A stretch of 22,163 nucleotides of DNA from Priapulus caudatus (Eukaryota; Priapulida; Priapulimorpha; Priapulimorphida; Priapulidae). Of this stretch, positions 9,758-18,310 are shown piece by piece. Where the stretch lies: assembly GCF_000485595.1 (NCBI RefSeq), contig NW_014577074.1, positions 1,110,099 through 1,132,261 on the forward strand, written 5' to 3'. The stretch's first letter is position 1; each line of letters starts with the position of its first letter. A program made the position numbers and the translations under genes. Below the pieces are notes generated by a model. That model saw only the letters and a list, made by a program, of their open reading frames with translations. It did no database searches and was not told where the DNA came from.

Positions 9758-10688
9758 GCTTGCGCGGCGGCAGCGAACTGTCTGCGAGATTATAATTATA
9801 TATTCCAAGATTTGAGCGGCGTAGTCGATGGCATACTTCATTGAGATGTGGAGGTTTTAGTGCAAATTTGCTGCAAATATGTAAAAGCACGAAATGACGA
9901 TTAGGTCACTGAAGTGAAGAGGTGAAGATAATTAAGAAAGCAAACATAAAGAATTGTGTGAGGCATGTAAGACATACCAGCACATATATATGATGAGGGT
10001 AGAGAAAAATAGCTTGTTACGATAAGTTAAAAGTACCAGGGGTTAGTAATGACAAACGTTGTCATGATTAACCCCTGAAAGTACGCATGCCACGTATCAT
10101 TAGAACGAGGCAGTCAAAAGCAGGCGGAGGTCGTTTGCAGCGGAATTGATGATGCGCCAGAAAACGGGGTAAAAAGCGATGCACTCGCGGATTGCTGAGC
10201 AACAGCCAAGTCTAGCTACCAAATGCGCATGGACAAAACGAAATGAGTCACGGATTTAGATCGATGGGAACTACGTGACATTTAGAAATGAGAAAATTTG
10301 CAATGCATTGGGCGGTGTGTTGGCGATGTAGAAAGCGCAGGGCGGGGAGCGTACGGTAGAGCATACTAAGTGCACTGCTCGCACTGACCGATGTAACCTT
10401 ACGTTTTGGAGCGGATATACCTTTAAAAGGGTTAAATCATTAACTACGTTAAACTTTTATTAAATCTAGGTCTGTCTAGAAACCCCCCGGTGGGGAGTAT
10501 CTGGTTGGTTCGCGGACTAGTGCTAACGATATGTGGCACTTGTTACAACCAGTACAACATACATCGCGGGAAATAGTGATAATGAATCACCCGCCAAGCC
10601 AGCCGTCTATCGTCGGCACTGACGGCAACGCGCGCAGTCGTGCTAGTGCGTCAGACGCGGTACGACACTGAATCCCTTTATACAGGGT
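9758..10688. other. No gene recognised
   Basis: Unique sequence apart from the hairpin at 10037-10077. No exon-like open frame or RNA gene was recognised on either strand. Confidence 0.5.
10037..10077. repeat. Imperfect 19-bp hairpin
   Basis: CAGGGGTTAGTAATGACAA pairs with TTGTCATGATTAACCCCTG across a 3-nt loop, 16 of 19 positions complementary. It could be a fold-back remnant of a small transposon or a structured RNA element. Nothing adjacent decides between these. Confidence 0.7.
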
Positions 10689-10785
10689 GATCGCCCTTAC
10701 ATCGCCCTTACATCGCCCTTACATCGCCCTTACATCGCCCTTACATCACCCTTACATCACCCTTACATCGCCCTTACATCGCCCT
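10689..10785. repeat. 11-bp minisatellite (CATCGCCCTTA)n
   Basis: About nine head-to-tail copies of an 11-bp unit, with a G-to-A change in two adjacent copies (CATCACCCTTA). The last unit runs into GCCCTCGCAG, which resembles a splice acceptor at 10790. The frame after it stays open for about 33 codons, but no donor or other support was found. Confidence 0.93.
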
Positions 10786-11594
10786 CGCAGGCCGCGCACA
10801 TTTGCGCCGACCTATGGTATTTCGAAAATCTAAAGAGGCCACAAATTGTATTTTGCGCAACCGCTTTCGCTAATTACGGCCAGCTAATGTGACGAATTCA
10901 GTTACAGGCCGACTAGAGGGATAAATAGATAGCGTGGCATTGTGTGCGCGAAATGAGCACCTGAGGAGGTTTAGAACGTGTGGGTACGTAAACGAAAAAA
11001 GAGAAAGAAAGAGAGAAAGCGTATTAAGAGAAAGTGGGGGTCGCGAGGTATGGCGAGTAAGGCAGATGTAAGTGGCCGGGAGTAGTAAGGAGCATAAAGA
11101 AGAGAGCATATAAGTTCGGCAGAACAGTGCTTGGAATAGTCAGAATAGGAGATACGTATGTAAAGAAGAAGCGTGTCTACGATGGTAAGATCTCTATGCC
11201 GTCATTGCTCTGGGAGGGTACAGCTATGAGAATGGAACTCATCTGCCAGAATAAATTACAATATGCCTGACTAACAGTTAACATGTTCTACTTGTATAGG
11301 CCTACCGCAGACGACTTGGCGAATAGCTCCTGATTCCTTTAAGATTCCTTCAAGATTTTTGGCATTCTCAATGTGTGGCAAATGCAACACTGTGAGCACG
11401 AACTGTAGGTCTATTAGGCTGCTACGTTCTATTGGTTCCACAATTCATGTGTAATCATATGCTTAACGTTTCTTCTTTCATTTCGATAGCGTTACCGGTC
11501 TCCGTGCTGACACAGCGCGGTTCTCTCGACGGTGCGTTGCACGAATACTGTGTGTGTGTGCGTCCTCTGTGTACTCGCCCGCGTTCAGTGAGCG
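10786..11594. promoter_or_regulatory. Region upstream of putative exon 1, possible promoter / 5' UTR
   Basis: No gene was recognised in most of this stretch; the minus-strand Ser/Leu frame at 10870-11109 covers a GA-rich run. From about 11480, CpG becomes more frequent and short GTGTG and CTCTC runs appear before the ATG at 11595. No clear TATA box was seen. The promoter role rests only on position. Confidence 0.3.
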
Positions 11595-11685
11595 ATGTGG
11601 CCTTTTGTTAAGCAAACAGTTCAGCATCAGGCAACGTCATCGGTAACGATTGTCGTCATGGCGGGCGCGGCTGTATTGGCAGGAG
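11595..11685 (+). CDS. Putative exon 1 of membrane-anchored acidic protein (partial gene)
   Basis: Proposed start exon: 30 codons plus one base, ending at GGAG|GTGAAC, a phase-1 donor. The ATG has a purine at -3 and an in-frame TGA two codons upstream, which fixes the start. The peptide begins MWPFVKQ, has 16 mostly polar residues, then a hydrophobic run VTIVVMAGAAVLAG cut off by the donor. Joined to exon 2 at 12939, the run continues with GCLMGM, giving a 20-residue membrane segment (residues 17-36) followed by Arg-Gln. An N-terminal signal anchor of this type is known from ER and mitochondrial outer-membrane proteins; which membrane applies is not shown. The frame also stays open to 11831 without splicing, so a 78-residue unspliced product is the alternative. 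The family is not recognised. Confidence 0.45.
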
Positions 11686-11936
11686 GTGAACCTCGCGGTT
11701 GTCAATGGCGGCTGCGTCGCCTAGATGCGAGAGAAAGCATCAAAGTGCCAACAGACGTTAACTCAAAAGCTACGGCTCTGCACCATTTAAGAATTTCCCA
11801 GATTAAACCGCGTAAATTCGTATCTATATAATTTTTCGACGATAAATAAATATACTCGGTCTCAAAACTCCATTCTGCACCGATAATAATTAGTCATCCA
11901 GTATCGCTCTCGGTGGACCAGCGCTTCCTGCTGGTT

Positions 11937-12145
11937 CTGTATACGCTGTATATTTCGCGGTGGTTTAATTTTCGCGAATTTCGCGAACGCGTCCCGACCG
12001 CGAAAATAACAACACACGAATAATTCATACCGAATAATACCGAATAATTCATAATTCACCGACCGCGAAATTAACCACTCGCGAAATTGTCCGTCAAGTC
12101 TGAATTCGCGAATATATCTGTACGCGAAAAATATGGCGTATACAG
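11937..12145. mobile_element. TTCGCGAA-rich MITE-like element in intron 1
   Basis: Ends are an inverted repeat of about 23 bp with three mismatches: CTGTATACGCTGTATATTTC on the left, and on the right the complement of CTGTATACGCCATATTTTTC. Both arms continue into CGCG. The 209-bp interior is full of TTCGCGAA and CCGACCGCGAAA words and repeated GAATAATTCAT, with no coding capacity. It fits a non-autonomous DNA transposon. No clear target-site duplication was seen, and the superfamily is not assigned. Confidence 0.65.
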
Positions 12146-12352
12146 TAGTATGTGAGCGCCCCTTACAGATACATGGCGCTGTAACAGCACGGGTATCTAT
12201 CACTCGGCTGGCGATTACATGTTCCTATCGTCAGTGAGCACCACGACGGATTTCTGCATACCCTATAGTTGAACTGGTTTCCCTCGATGAGGTGAAACTA
12301 GGCCGATCCTAACATGGATCATTTACGGGGACGCATGTTGAGGGAGTGCGGT

Positions 12353-12875
12353 CAGGGGCGGATCCAGGGCTGAAGCTAGACAGTATTTTTCCAGATTTTA
12401 AGGGCAAATTCCCCAAAACGGGCACACCACCCGCCAGTGGGCGCCGTCAGGCGCGGAAGCATATGGCGGGGGTGTGGGGGTGGCCTCCCCCTGGAAATTT
12501 CAAAATTTCAAGGATCCCTGGGCACAAAAATGAGCACCATTTGCGCACACATTTAGTCAAGCAGTAATAGCTAAAAACCATATGCCATTTTATTTCTGCT
12601 TCATTTTGCCTGCGCTTTGCATACCAGCAATTAATGCAGAATGATTTAAGCACTTCCCTTCTTTTCCAGATATCAAAGCTAGTTTTGTTACCATGCAAAA
12701 TTTTTGATTTCCTTCAAGTCCTGTCAATGAATCAGAAGAAAAAGAAAACAAATAAAGAATATAGCCAAATTCCATCAAATTGTTTTCTGTATTTTTTAGC
12801 GCAAAATTTCGAAGGGCACTTTGAAATCTAGGCCGTATTTCCCAATACGGCAAATACGGTCTGAATCCGCCCCTG
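12353..12875. mobile_element. hAT-like non-autonomous DNA transposon in intron 1
   Basis: Terminal inverted repeats CAGGGGCGGATCCAG and CTGAATCCGCCCCTG are complementary at 14 of 15 positions. This terminus is of a type I associate with hAT elements of many invertebrates. The 523-bp interior has no transposase frame. A 5-bp direct repeat GCGGT abuts both ends (12348-12352, 12876-12880); hAT elements normally make 8 bp, so the duplication may be eroded or the superfamily different. The right end carries a subterminal hairpin around CCGTATTTCCCAATACGG. The right end is 63 bp from exon 2. Confidence 0.8.
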
Positions 12876-12938
12876 GCGGTGTGCGTCGTAATAAGAGGCA
12901 CAGAGGAGCATAACGCAGCTTTGTTGGTAATGCTGCAG

Positions 12939-13112
12939 GTTGCCTGATGGGGATGAGACAAGGTGCCTTCAAGGAGAGCCAACCTCTGGATGATGCTCTC
13001 TCGACAATGGGGCGAAGAAAGCCGAGAACCGTAGAGGAGGAGAAGGAGGAACTGTTGCCGCTGGACGGATGCGATCAGAAAGCCCACCTGCAGGCGTTCA
13101 TGTCACATATAG
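12939..13112 (+). CDS. Putative exon 2 of membrane-anchored acidic protein
   Basis: A 174-nt exon, phase 1 at both sides. Acceptor is TGCTGCAG (AG at 12937-12938), with only a weak pyrimidine tract; donor is ATATAG|GTAGGT. An in-frame TAA at 12911 limits the frame upstream and another follows the donor at 13118, so the open stretch matches the exon closely. The peptide opens with CLMGMRQG, finishing the membrane segment begun in exon 1, then has a basic GRRKPR patch, a charged EEEKEE run and a predicted helical stretch ending LQAFMSHI. The alternative acceptor at 12918 would be phase 2 and would not join exon 1. The ATG at 12947 is a possible alternative start. No family recognised. Confidence 0.6.
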
Positions 13113-13146
13113 GTAGGTAATGACGTCGTAAATTAATATGATGTTA

Positions 13147-13249
13147 TCAGGAGTGAATAATCATAGATTATATTTTATTATCTATTATCTAGATTATAGA
13201 TAATTAAATAGATATTATACATTAGATATTAGAGATTATTCACTCCTGA
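13147..13249. mobile_element. Palindromic MITE-like element, copy 1 (intron 2)
   Basis: TCAGGAGTGAATAATC at the left end and its exact complement at the right end, 16 bp each, enclose an AT-rich interior of 71 bp. The same terminal sequence occurs at 15171-15226, so it is a dispersed family. It begins 34 bp after the exon 2 donor and is followed directly by a (TA)n run. No certain target-site duplication was seen. Confidence 0.8.
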
Positions 13250-13293
<44 letters not shown>

Positions 13294-13310
13294 TTATATA
13301 TATATTCATA
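13250..13310. repeat. (TA)n microsatellite
   Basis: About 17 TA repeats followed by imperfect TATATT steps, abutting the right end of the palindromic element. TA dinucleotide runs are frequent insertion targets for small DNA transposons. Confidence 0.93.
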
Positions 13311-13770
13311 TATTCATAATACGCCTTAACATTGTTTGGTCTATGCTCTCCATATCGCACCCCCACCCCTATAGATAATTGGTCCGTGCAATGATAGCTC
13401 GGATAGGTTGGTGGATCTCGGATATATAGGTCGGAAATCCTATGCAATTAGTGCAGTCATATGATAGTAATGCAAACATATCTATATGGAATATACATGC
13501 CTTCATGCATGGGTATATAATGCAGTCATAAGTACGCATTTAATTCATGGATATGTAGCGCACTATTATATATAGTAGTAAAATCATAAATATAGGCGAT
13601 GAATTATAGGTATAGGTATAGTGCAACCAGTTGTATGTAGTGCAGCTACAGGTATAGTATGTGGTGACGGTGGCAGTGCCTGAGTTCAAAGTGCCACGTA
13701 ATGGACAAATAGTTGAATAGTTGACAAAGTGTTGAAATAGTGTACGGTGCAATCTCGTTCGCACTATAGA

Positions 13771-13778
13771 TGACGTCA
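13771..13778. promoter_or_regulatory. TGACGTCA palindrome (CRE/ATF-type site)
   Basis: A perfect 8-bp CRE consensus in intron 2, followed by GTGACGACG. Two more perfect copies lie at 15947-15954 and 17074-17081. Function is inferred from the motif alone. Confidence 0.35.
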
Positions 13779-13834
13779 CCGTGACGACGTAGCACCTTGT
13801 GTTGTTACGTGTGCTCCGTAAAAGAAAAATTCGG

Positions 13835-14672
13835 GCGCGTTCGCACGCCGTGTCCTTGTGCGCTCACGGTGTGTCCTCGTGCGCCCGCACGCCGTCTCCT
13901 CGTGCGCTCACGGTGTGTCCTCGTGCGCTCACGGTGTGTCCTCAGTGCGCTTCGACGGTGGTCCTCGTGCGCTGCACGTGTGTCCGCCTGCTGCGCTCAC
14001 GTGTGGTGTCCTCGTGCGCTCAACATGGTGTGTCCCTCCGTCGCGCCGCTCACGTCCGTTTCTCTCCCCTCGTGCGCCTCACGTGTGTCCTCGGCGCATC
14101 ACTGTGTGTCCCTCGTGCCCTCACGGTTGTAGTCCTCGTCCTCACGTGTGTGCCTCGCGCGCTCAACGGTGTGTCCCGTGCGCTCACGGTGTTGTCCTCG
14201 TGCGCGTCACAGGGTGTCCATTCGGCCTCACGTGTGGTCCTCGGGCGCATCACGGTGTGTCCTCGGCGCTCACGGTTTTGTCCTCGTGCGCCTCGAACCG
14301 GTGTCCCGTGCGCTCATCGTGGTGTGTCCTCGTGCGCATCACATTGGTGTGTCCTCGTGCGCTCTAAAGGTTGGTCCTCGTGCGCTCACGTGTGTCCTCA
14401 TGGCGCATCACGGTGTTGTCCTCGGTGCGCGCCGCACGCCGTCTCGCGTCGGCGCTGTCACGGGTGGCCTCGTTGGCGCTATCACGGTGTCCTCGTGCGC
14501 TCACGTGTTCCTCCGTGCGCTCAAACAGGTGTGTGCCTCTGGCGCGACGTATGCCGCACGCCCGTCCGTCCTCGTGCGCTCACGGTGTGTCCTCGTGCGC
14601 TCACGGTGTGTCCTCGTGCGCTCACGGTGTGTCCTCGTGCGCTCACGGTGTGGTGTCTTCTTGCGTCCGCAG
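13835..14672 (+). repeat. 21-bp minisatellite running into exon 3 acceptor
   Basis: About 39 copies of a GC-rich 21-bp unit, consensus TCCTCGTGCGCTCACGGTGTG written from one register. The 5' and central copies are degenerate, with insertions and deletions of 1-3 bp; four near-perfect copies lie at about 14568-14650. The final 20 bp, GTGTCTTCTTGCGTCCGCAG, align to the repeat at about 14 of 20 positions and supply the pyrimidine tract and AG of the exon 3 acceptor. A 21-bp unit keeps frame, so it reads as repeated CPRALTV-type heptapeptides. I treat it as intron. Confidence 0.9.
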
Positions 14673-14981
14673 AGGACTTCATCAACGACTTCGAGCCGCA
14701 GGAGTCGGACGAGGACGAGACGGCCATAGCGCTGCACAGCCTCGGTCTGGCCGTCGACTTCGACACCGTGTTCAACCACCTGCACGAGTCCGAGGAGGAG
14801 GAGGAGGAGGCCGACGAAGACGATGAGGATGGGGAGGAAAACGACAAGGAGGAGAGGGCAGACGAAGAGGCGGGATTCTCTCCCGAGTGTTATACTGGAG
14901 AAGAGGGGCGAGCTGAACTCTCGCGATCGATGAAGACGTCGTCTGACGTCTCGTCGCACTATGGGAGAAACGGAGTGAACG
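14673..14981 (+). CDS. Exon 3 of membrane-anchored acidic protein
   Basis: The best-supported exon: 309 nt, phase 1 at both ends, acceptor TTGCGTCCGCAG and donor AACG|GTAAGC. Codon use is strongly GC3-biased (GAC TTC ATC AAC GAC TTC GAG), unlike the neighbouring introns. The exon 2 G plus AG restores Glu and gives MSHI-E-DFINDFEPQ across the junction. The peptide continues with an ordered-looking stretch LHSLGLAVDFDTVFNHL, then about 40 residues very rich in Glu and Asp (the GAG run at 14793-14808 and onward), then a Ser-rich tail with SMKTSSDVSSHY. Acidic tracts of this kind are usually disordered and not diagnostic. The gene must continue, since the exon ends in phase 1, but no next exon was found. 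Family unknown. Confidence 0.78.
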
Positions 14982-15170
14982 GTAAGCCGTCTATTTGATG
15001 ACTTTACAAAATTGCTGACCGGTCGTCTATATGAACAGTTCGATCAAAGGCTATTCGATGCTTTCAAATGGTCAGAATGATAATAAAAGTTCGAATCGTT
15101 TCGATCAATACGGCGATTGCAGCTGCTGTGGACTACGTCATCACGAATCTATATCGGCTAGGATAATTAA

Positions 15171-15226
15171 ATCAGGAGTGAATAATAGAGATGTCTATAA
15201 TAGATTCTCTATTATTTACTCCTGAT
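15171..15226. mobile_element. Palindromic MITE-like element, copy 2
   Basis: ATCAGGAGTGAATAATAGAG pairs with the complementary end CTCTATTATTTACTCCTGAT over a short centre, one mismatch, so the 56-bp unit is almost a complete hairpin. Terminal bases match copy 1 at 13147. TTAA sits at or next to both ends (15167-15170 and 15225-15228), which could be a TTAA target site, though copy 1 lacks it. Confidence 0.8.
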
Positions 15227-15268
15227 TAAATGTTAACCTACTATAGTTAAATGCAACCTTCTACCCCA

Positions 15269-15397
15269 AATGGTGGGTGAGCGTAATGGCGGTTGACCGG
15301 AATGTAGGGTGACCGGAGTGATGGATTATCGTAATGGTGGGTGACTAGGATGATGGGTAACCAAAATGGTGGGCGACTGGAATTGTGCATGACCGCT
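15269..15397. repeat. Degenerate 16-bp minisatellite
   Basis: About eight copies of a 16-bp unit close to AATGGTGGGTGACCGG, each differing at several bases, some with one-base gains or losses. Stops occur in the frames. Confidence 0.85.
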
Positions 15398-15469
15398 ATG
15401 CCCGTCACCATACATCAAACTTTACCACTCGCTCAGTGTGAGTGTTTGACTATGGAGCCGTCAAGTCCG

Positions 15470-16016
15470 TGCTGAGATTGGCCTGTGTCGGCCTAATGCC
15501 TCTGCATTCAGAACTCTCGAAGCGTCGGCGCCTGTCCGCCTTCCTGCGATTCACGTACGCCCACATGACATTCATTGTCATTCCTCTCTAGCCAGCCGGC
15601 AGTCGTTCTCGCCGCCTCGTCTGTGACCAAACTGCGCTCGTAAAAGCGGATGCTCGGTCGCGACTTTCCTGTTATCGGTCGACGAGCAGAGACGCGCGAT
15701 GAGAGAGGCTAGCTGCTGCCCGACAGCACTGCGTGACAGAGTGCTGGCGCCTCCCTTCGCAGTTGTCCTCCACAAGTGCCATCTTCGCGACCTTCTAACG
15801 CCCCCTTCACTCGTCGATCGGCGCCGGTTATTTTCGAGAGTGGTCGTATTAGCGCATTCGTTCGGCGTGCGGACAAGCAAAGCACTTTCCCCCTCGAGTA
15901 AATCGATCGTGACAAATATCTCAGTGGAGGCTGAACCGCCTGCCAATGACGTCACCGGTATCTTTCGCAGCCGACTTTCGTACATCGTGAAAAAGTGCGC
16001 TTTCGAAAGACTGTGA
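15470..16016. other. GC- and CpG-rich unique island with opposed open frames
   Basis: Frames of 105 codons (+, 15699-16016) and 135 codons (-, 15578-15985) overlap on opposite strands. Neither has a recognised domain, and both probably result from composition. A strong acceptor-like tract TGTCATTCCTCTCTAG ends at 15590; read in phase 1 from the exon 3 donor it gives about 11 codons and a TGA, so a short terminal exon is possible but unproven. A TGACGTCA site lies at 15947-15954. The island could be an exon, a regulatory element or a promoter. Confidence 0.3.
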
Positions 16017-16797
16017 TGAATACTGTATATATATAAGCCATTAGAATATTTCGTTAAAAGCTAGATGCGATTATAAATATTGCATGCCAGTAATGGAAAA
16101 TAATCGAGAAAAATATCTGTTAGTTGGTGGAACCGGCAGGGGGCTCTATGATGACTTAATACGTCTTGGTAACGTAACCTCCAGAAAATATCAGCAAGTA
16201 TTTGTTCGTATATCAGCGAGTAACGTTAAATCGCATAGAAATGTATGTTCGTTAGGAAATTACGCTAATTATTGCGGAGAACAATTAATTAGGTAACAAC
16301 TCACCAACATTAGAGCTCCTTTATACATAGATTATAATTAAAAGCAACCAATAAGAGACCGAAAAACGACGCTCTTGCGAACGTTCTTGAAATATCGCAG
16401 GTATAATTTGCCAGTCTGTCACCGAGCTAGCTGCCGTTTTCAAATATTCTAATCACTATTCATGTTTGTAGGCCGTTGCTGCACTCGTCGTTGCAGAGTC
16501 CATTAATTCAAAAAGCTCATCTCGGCAATATTAAAACGAACAAAAATGTTTGCTTCATAGATTAACGTTTGATAACGTCGGCAGGTAATATATATTCGGT
16601 ACATACATGCCCGGATGTTCTCGCTCCGTCGCTGACGTGAAGATTTCAATGCACGGCGGCGTTTTTTTTATTTCATTCGGCTAAAAACGTGATGATATAA
16701 TAAATAATTTATGCGCGCTTCGCGATTCGTACGATATAAACTGAGCGTAAATGCGTGTAAACGTAGACATCTCGTGATCATTGTACACACACAAAAC
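16017..16797. other. No gene recognised
   Basis: AT-rich unique sequence. A 70-codon + frame at 16084-16296 begins MPVMENNREKYLLVGG, but has no splice or family support. Not called. Confidence 0.45.
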
Positions 16798-16836
16798 GGG
16801 AAAGAGAGAGGGGGAGAGAGAATGGGGCAGAGAGGG

Positions 16837-16890
<54 letters not shown>
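16798..16890. repeat. (GA)n microsatellite
   Basis: Interrupted GGGAGAG steps followed by about 23 pure GA units at 16841-16888. The Arg/Glu and Ser/Leu frames across it are artefacts. Confidence 0.95.
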
Positions 16891-16895
<5 letters not shown>

Positions 16896-17361
16896 AATAG
16901 TCTGCGAAAGCATAAGAGAGAGAATCTTACAGAATTGTAATCTCAAATTACTTCTCCGAATGTGCCGTGCATGCATAAAGGCCGTTCAATTATTTCGAGC
17001 GATTTTCTCACGTAGGCGCGCTTTCGGTTTTTCAAAGCGTCCCAAAGAGCAAAGCATTTACGTCGGTGTCCTATGACGTCATGGCAGACGTGTTGTCTGC
17101 AATGTGGGCGTTGTGTGTATTTACTGCAGAGCGCGCGCCTCAAAGCGCGTATACGCAGTAGGCCTAGATGATTAATCGGCAGCTTTTGTTTCTCTCTCCA
17201 CGCGTTTTACGGGCTAGCGAAACTGTCGTGAAAACGTTCTCGGCTCAACTCGATTGGCTCGTCCAAGATTCGCTGACGTAATCTGAGTCGTCTACCGATG
17301 CAAATATCACTCCGGCGTTTATTTACGTGACACGATTGCAGCGTCCGTGGCTATGCCCACA
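16891..17361. other. No gene recognised; one perfect CRE motif
   Basis: Unique sequence with TGACGTCA at 17074-17081 and CpG-containing words around 17120-17150 (GCGCGCGCC, AAAGCGCG). No exon was identified. Confidence 0.45.
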
Positions 17362-17530
17362 TGCGTCCGTGCGTTCGTGGTGTACGTGCGTATATACGTG
17401 TGCGTGCGTGAGGTATGTGCGCGAGTGTGTGCGTGTGTGCTTGCTTGCGTGTGCGCTTGCGCGCGTGTGTATGTGTGTGTGCGTACGTGTGTGCGTGCGT
17501 GGTTGCATGCATGCGTGCGTGTGCGTGTTG
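17362..17530. repeat. Degenerate GT/GCGT-rich tract
   Basis: GTGCGTG, TGCTTGC and GTGTGT words in alternating purine-pyrimidine order, with ATGCATGC near the end. Composition is close to the 3' end of the larger tract at 6738-7812. Cys/Val and Thr/His frames are artefacts. Confidence 0.9.
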
Positions 17531-17584
17531 ATGTGATAACTCGATCGTTATATACCATACACATCTAATATATATTTGAGTTCG

Positions 17585-17629
17585 TATGTATCTATGTATG
17601 TATCTATGTATGTATCTATGTATGTATCT
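17585..17629. repeat. 12-bp tandem repeat (TATGTATGTATC)n
   Basis: About 3.75 copies of a 12-bp unit made of TATG and TATC tetramers, uninterrupted. Confidence 0.95.
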
Positions 17630-18009
17630 TCCCTATAGGCGGCCAAACCGCCCAAGCGATGTGGATGCAATTTTCACAGGGCCATCTCTTATACCCGGGG
17701 AGTGTTCGTAGCTGAAAAAAACCTGCCAAACCGTCAAACTCGCGCGAAAAAATCCGTGAAAACCCCCTCAATTCGTCAATCTTCACACATTGTCAGCACC
17801 TGACTGTACAGTGCTGCCACACACAGCACAAAAATCGATCACCCATTCCATCAGCTGCTGGTATTGTGAAACCGAAACCGGTACTAAAACAGAGCACAAC
17901 CATATATATATGTGTATATATATGGATATATTTATGTGTCAGTGTGCGCGCAATGGCGGCGGCGTGTGTTTACAGTTGAAACGCTTCAAGTGCCTGTGGT
18001 TACGACTGC

Positions 18010-18210
18010 ATTGTTTTATCAAGAGGCTTTGAAATGAGAAGTGCAACCCATTCGTACATGCTGTTAGAATAACTTTTTCTTATTTACACCATATTACTAT
18101 TATGTTCCATGGGTTCTACGTTGGGTTGTGCTGTCATATAAATGACATAAATGTCATACGTAACGTTTTTTACCATGCTTATTATCTGATTACACTCATT
18201 TGTAAATATT
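18010..18210. repeat. Helitron-like family, segment A, copy 1
   Basis: About 200 bp closely matching 18642-18833. Shared words include CCCATTCGTACATGCTGTTA and ACCATATTACTATTATGTTC. This copy has an extra 9 bp, seen as AAATGACATAAATGTCAT. It lacks the hairpin-CTAG end that follows the second copy, so it is probably a truncated family member. Confidence 0.8.
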
Positions 18211-18310
18211 TATAGAGATTCACTATAGTTTAGTATGAGTATATAGTTTGAGAGGTTACGATTGCTCAAAACATCAACGCATAAAGACGCTCTTTTATAA
18301 TTACAAATTT

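Noticed and set aside
10689-10785. Possible CRISPR-like direct repeats
   Set aside because: The 11-bp units are strictly head to tail with no spacers; it is a minisatellite in animal DNA.
13799-14672. First 290 codons of the 399-codon frame that includes exon 3
   Set aside because: This part is the 21-bp minisatellite; all frames are nearly open, composition is repeat-driven, and a good acceptor separates it from the exon.
14501-14959. Minus-strand frames opposite exon 3
   Set aside because: Shadows of a GC3-biased + strand exon and of the minisatellite.
16084-16296. 70-codon + frame beginning MPVMENNREK
   Set aside because: Looks mildly protein-like, but there is no homology I recognise and no flanking splice or promoter signals.
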